Source of the DNA: Hathewaya massiliensis
GTDB taxonomy: Bacteria; Bacillota; Clostridia; Clostridiales; Clostridiaceae
Assembly (NCBI RefSeq): GCF_902143515.1
Contig: NZ_CABFVD010000004.1
Location: 1-64,000, forward strand
Length of the DNA stretch: 64,000 bases
Direction of reading: 5' to 3'
Shown: piece by piece, positions 62,866-64,000 of the stretch
Numbering within the stretch: the first letter of the stretch is position 1
Layout: each line of letters starts with the position of its first letter
Position numbers and translations under genes: made by a program
Notes under the pieces: model-generated
The model's database searches: none
What the model saw: only the letters and a program-made list of their open reading frames with translations
Told to the model about the DNA's origin: nothing

Positions 62866-63093
62866 TTAAATTATTTCAACAACTACTCTTTTATTTTCTT
62901 TAATAGCTGAAGCTTTAACAACTGTTCTGATAGCTTTTGCTATACGACCTTGTTTACCAATAATCTTGCCCATATCTTCAGGAGCAACTTTTAATTCTAA
63001 TATTATTGATTGCTCTCCAACTACCTCATTTACCTGAACTAATTCTGGATTATCTACAAGTGACTTGGCAATTACTTCTAATAGCTCTTTCAC
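62866..63093 (-). CDS. khpA: KH-domain RNA-binding protein KhpA (YlqC)
   Basis: 75 residues from GTG 63093. The earlier ATG contains the ribosome site GGAGGC itself, so it is rejected. KH motif [18 protein letters not shown] (GxxG = GKQG). Lies between rpsP and rimM in the normal order. Confidence 0.93.
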   Translation of the reverse strand: MKELLEVIAKSLVDNPELVQVNEVVGEQSIILELKVAPEDMGKIIGKQGRIAKAIRTVVKASAIKENKRVVVEII

Positions 63094-63113
63094 GCGAGAT
63101 ACGCCTCCATTCA

Positions 63114-63359
63114 TTATTTGCAGATACCTGCTTTGTTAAATAATTTTTTAACTGTATCTGAAGGTTGAGCTCCATTTTTTATCCATTGAGCTGCTTTATC
63201 TTCATCAACTTTGAAAGTTACTGGTTCAGTTGTTGGGTTGTAGTAACCTATTTCTTCTATGAACTTACCATTTCTTGGTGCTCTTGAATCAGCAACAACT
63301 ACTCTATAGAAAGGAGCTTTTTTAGCACCCATTCTTTTTAATCTGATTTTAACTGCCAT
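63114..63359 (-). CDS. rpsP: 30S ribosomal protein S16
   Basis: 81 residues from ATG 63359 after [30 protein letters not shown] and [20 protein letters not shown] are invariant family blocks. Confidence 0.98.
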   Translation of the reverse strand: MAVKIRLKRMGAKKAPFYRVVVADSRAPRNGKFIEEIGYYNPTTEPVTFKVDEDKAAQWIKNGAQPSDTVKKLFNKAGICK

Positions 63360-63392
63360 ATATTTCACCTCCTTAAAATTTAAAACTATTTA

Positions 63393-64000
63393 TCAAAAAG
63401 GTAATTTACCAAAAAGACCTTTTTTAGCATTCTTTTGGAACCCTTTTGTTTTCTTCATCATTTTCTTCATCATTTCGTAATCTTTTACTAATTTATTAAC
63501 TTGTTGAATTGTATTACCAGATCCATTTGCAATTCTTCTTTTTCTTGAAGGTGCACTAAGTAATGTTGGATTTCTTCTTTCTTCAACAGTCATAGAATTA
63601 ATTATACATTCTATTTTTGTAAGTTCTTTTTCACTTTGACTTAAATCTATTCCTTGAAGTTGTTTTGCATTAACCCCTGGTATCATCTCTACCAATTTGT
63701 TAAGTGGACCTAACTTTTTCATTTGCTTCATCATGGATAAAAAGTCTTCAAAGTTAATATCATTACTTAGCATCCTATTTCCTAATTCTTTAGCCTCTTC
63801 TTCATCTATAGCTTGCTGAGCTTTTTCTATTAAACTTAATACATCACCCATGCCTAATATTCTAGAAGCCATTCTATCAGGATAGAAAACCTCAAGATCA
63901 GACATTTTTTCACCCACACCAGCAAATTTAATTTGTTTTCCCGTAATAGAACTTATAGAGAGTGCAGCTCCGCCTCTTGTATCACCATCTAATTTAGTTA
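63393..64000 (-). CDS. ffh: Signal recognition particle protein Ffh, C-terminal part (runs off window)
   Basis: The frame is open to the window edge; the visible part begins LTKLDGDTRGGAALSI (GTPase G4 and G5 region) and continues FAGVGEKMSDLEVFYPDRMASRILGMGDV into the methionine-rich M domain with SPSRKRRIANGSGNT-type RNA-binding loop (APSRKRRIANGSGNTI). Binds 4.5S/SRP RNA and signal sequences. First gene of the rpsP-khpA-rimM-trmD-rplS cluster. Confidence 0.97.
   Translation of the reverse strand, partial: TKLDGDTRGGAALSISSITGKQIKFAGVGEKMSDLEVFYPDRMASRILGMGDVLSLIEKAQQAIDEEEAKELGNRMLSNDINFEDFLSMMKQMKKLGPLNKLVEMIPGVNAKQLQGIDLSQSEKELTKIECIINSMTVEERRNPTLLSAPSRKRRIANGSGNTIQQVNKLVKDYEMMKKMMKKTKGFQKNAKKGLFGKLPF

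Overview
The window is chromosomal DNA of a low-GC Firmicute. The gene content and order (ffh, rpsP, khpA, rimM, trmD, rplS, rbgA, rnhB, yraN, comM, dprA, topA, codY, rpsB, tsf, pyrH, frr, uppS, cdsA, dxr, rseP, ispG, polC) are the conserved order of Clostridium sensu stricto. The codon use and protein style fit the C. botulinum group I / C. sporogenes cluster; that species guess is inference. Almost all host genes are on the minus strand.

Left host segment (1-18869): the C-type replicative polymerase, isoprenoid precursor genes (ispG, dxr) around a site-2 protease, envelope lipid genes (cdsA, uppS), a translation block (frr, pyrH, tsf, rpsB with a structured leader), the GTP/branched-chain amino acid sensor codY, topoisomerase I, dprA, and the 3' third of comM.

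Middle (18870-57726): a complete-looking siphovirus-type prophage of about 38.85 kb, inserted in comM by a large serine recombinase. The shared core is only 3 bp (CAA on the plus strand). Removing the element rebuilds a 505-codon comM frame exactly. On the right, a plus-strand lysogeny module (XRE repressor, ImmA/IrrE peptidase, recombinase) diverges from the minus-strand lytic genes. These run right to left: Cro-like regulator, KilAC antirepressor, Spo0E-like protein, Gp157, ERF annealing protein, DnaD-type replisome organizer, two D12-class adenine methyltransferases, YopX, DUF1064-type nuclease, a late regulator, terminase, portal, a minor head protein with a C-terminal EndoU nuclease domain, scaffold, capsid, connectors, tail tube, G/GT chaperones with a -1 frameshift, tape measure, tail tip and fibre genes, holin and amidase. 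Several cassettes with their own promoter or terminator interrupt these modules and look like lysogenic-conversion genes: a surface nuclease lipoprotein, a zinc-ribbon protein, a plus-strand membrane protein, a DUF2971-like gene with a membrane gene, a two-gene unit with a nuclease-like fold signature, and a 29-codon plus-strand mini-gene.

Right host segment (57727-64000): the 5' part of comM, yraN (divergent), rnhB, rbgA, rplS with its L19 leader, trmD, rimM, khpA, rpsP and the 3' part of ffh, which runs off the window.

The most unusual point is at the attachment site. In the excised circle the recombinase frame would read straight through attP into the double-HTH gene at the other prophage end, giving one 680-codon frame. 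Integration splits it and gives the recombinase a host-derived stop and the HTH gene a host-derived start codon. The second is a capsid-linked EndoU domain followed by a small overlapping gene that could be its immunity protein.
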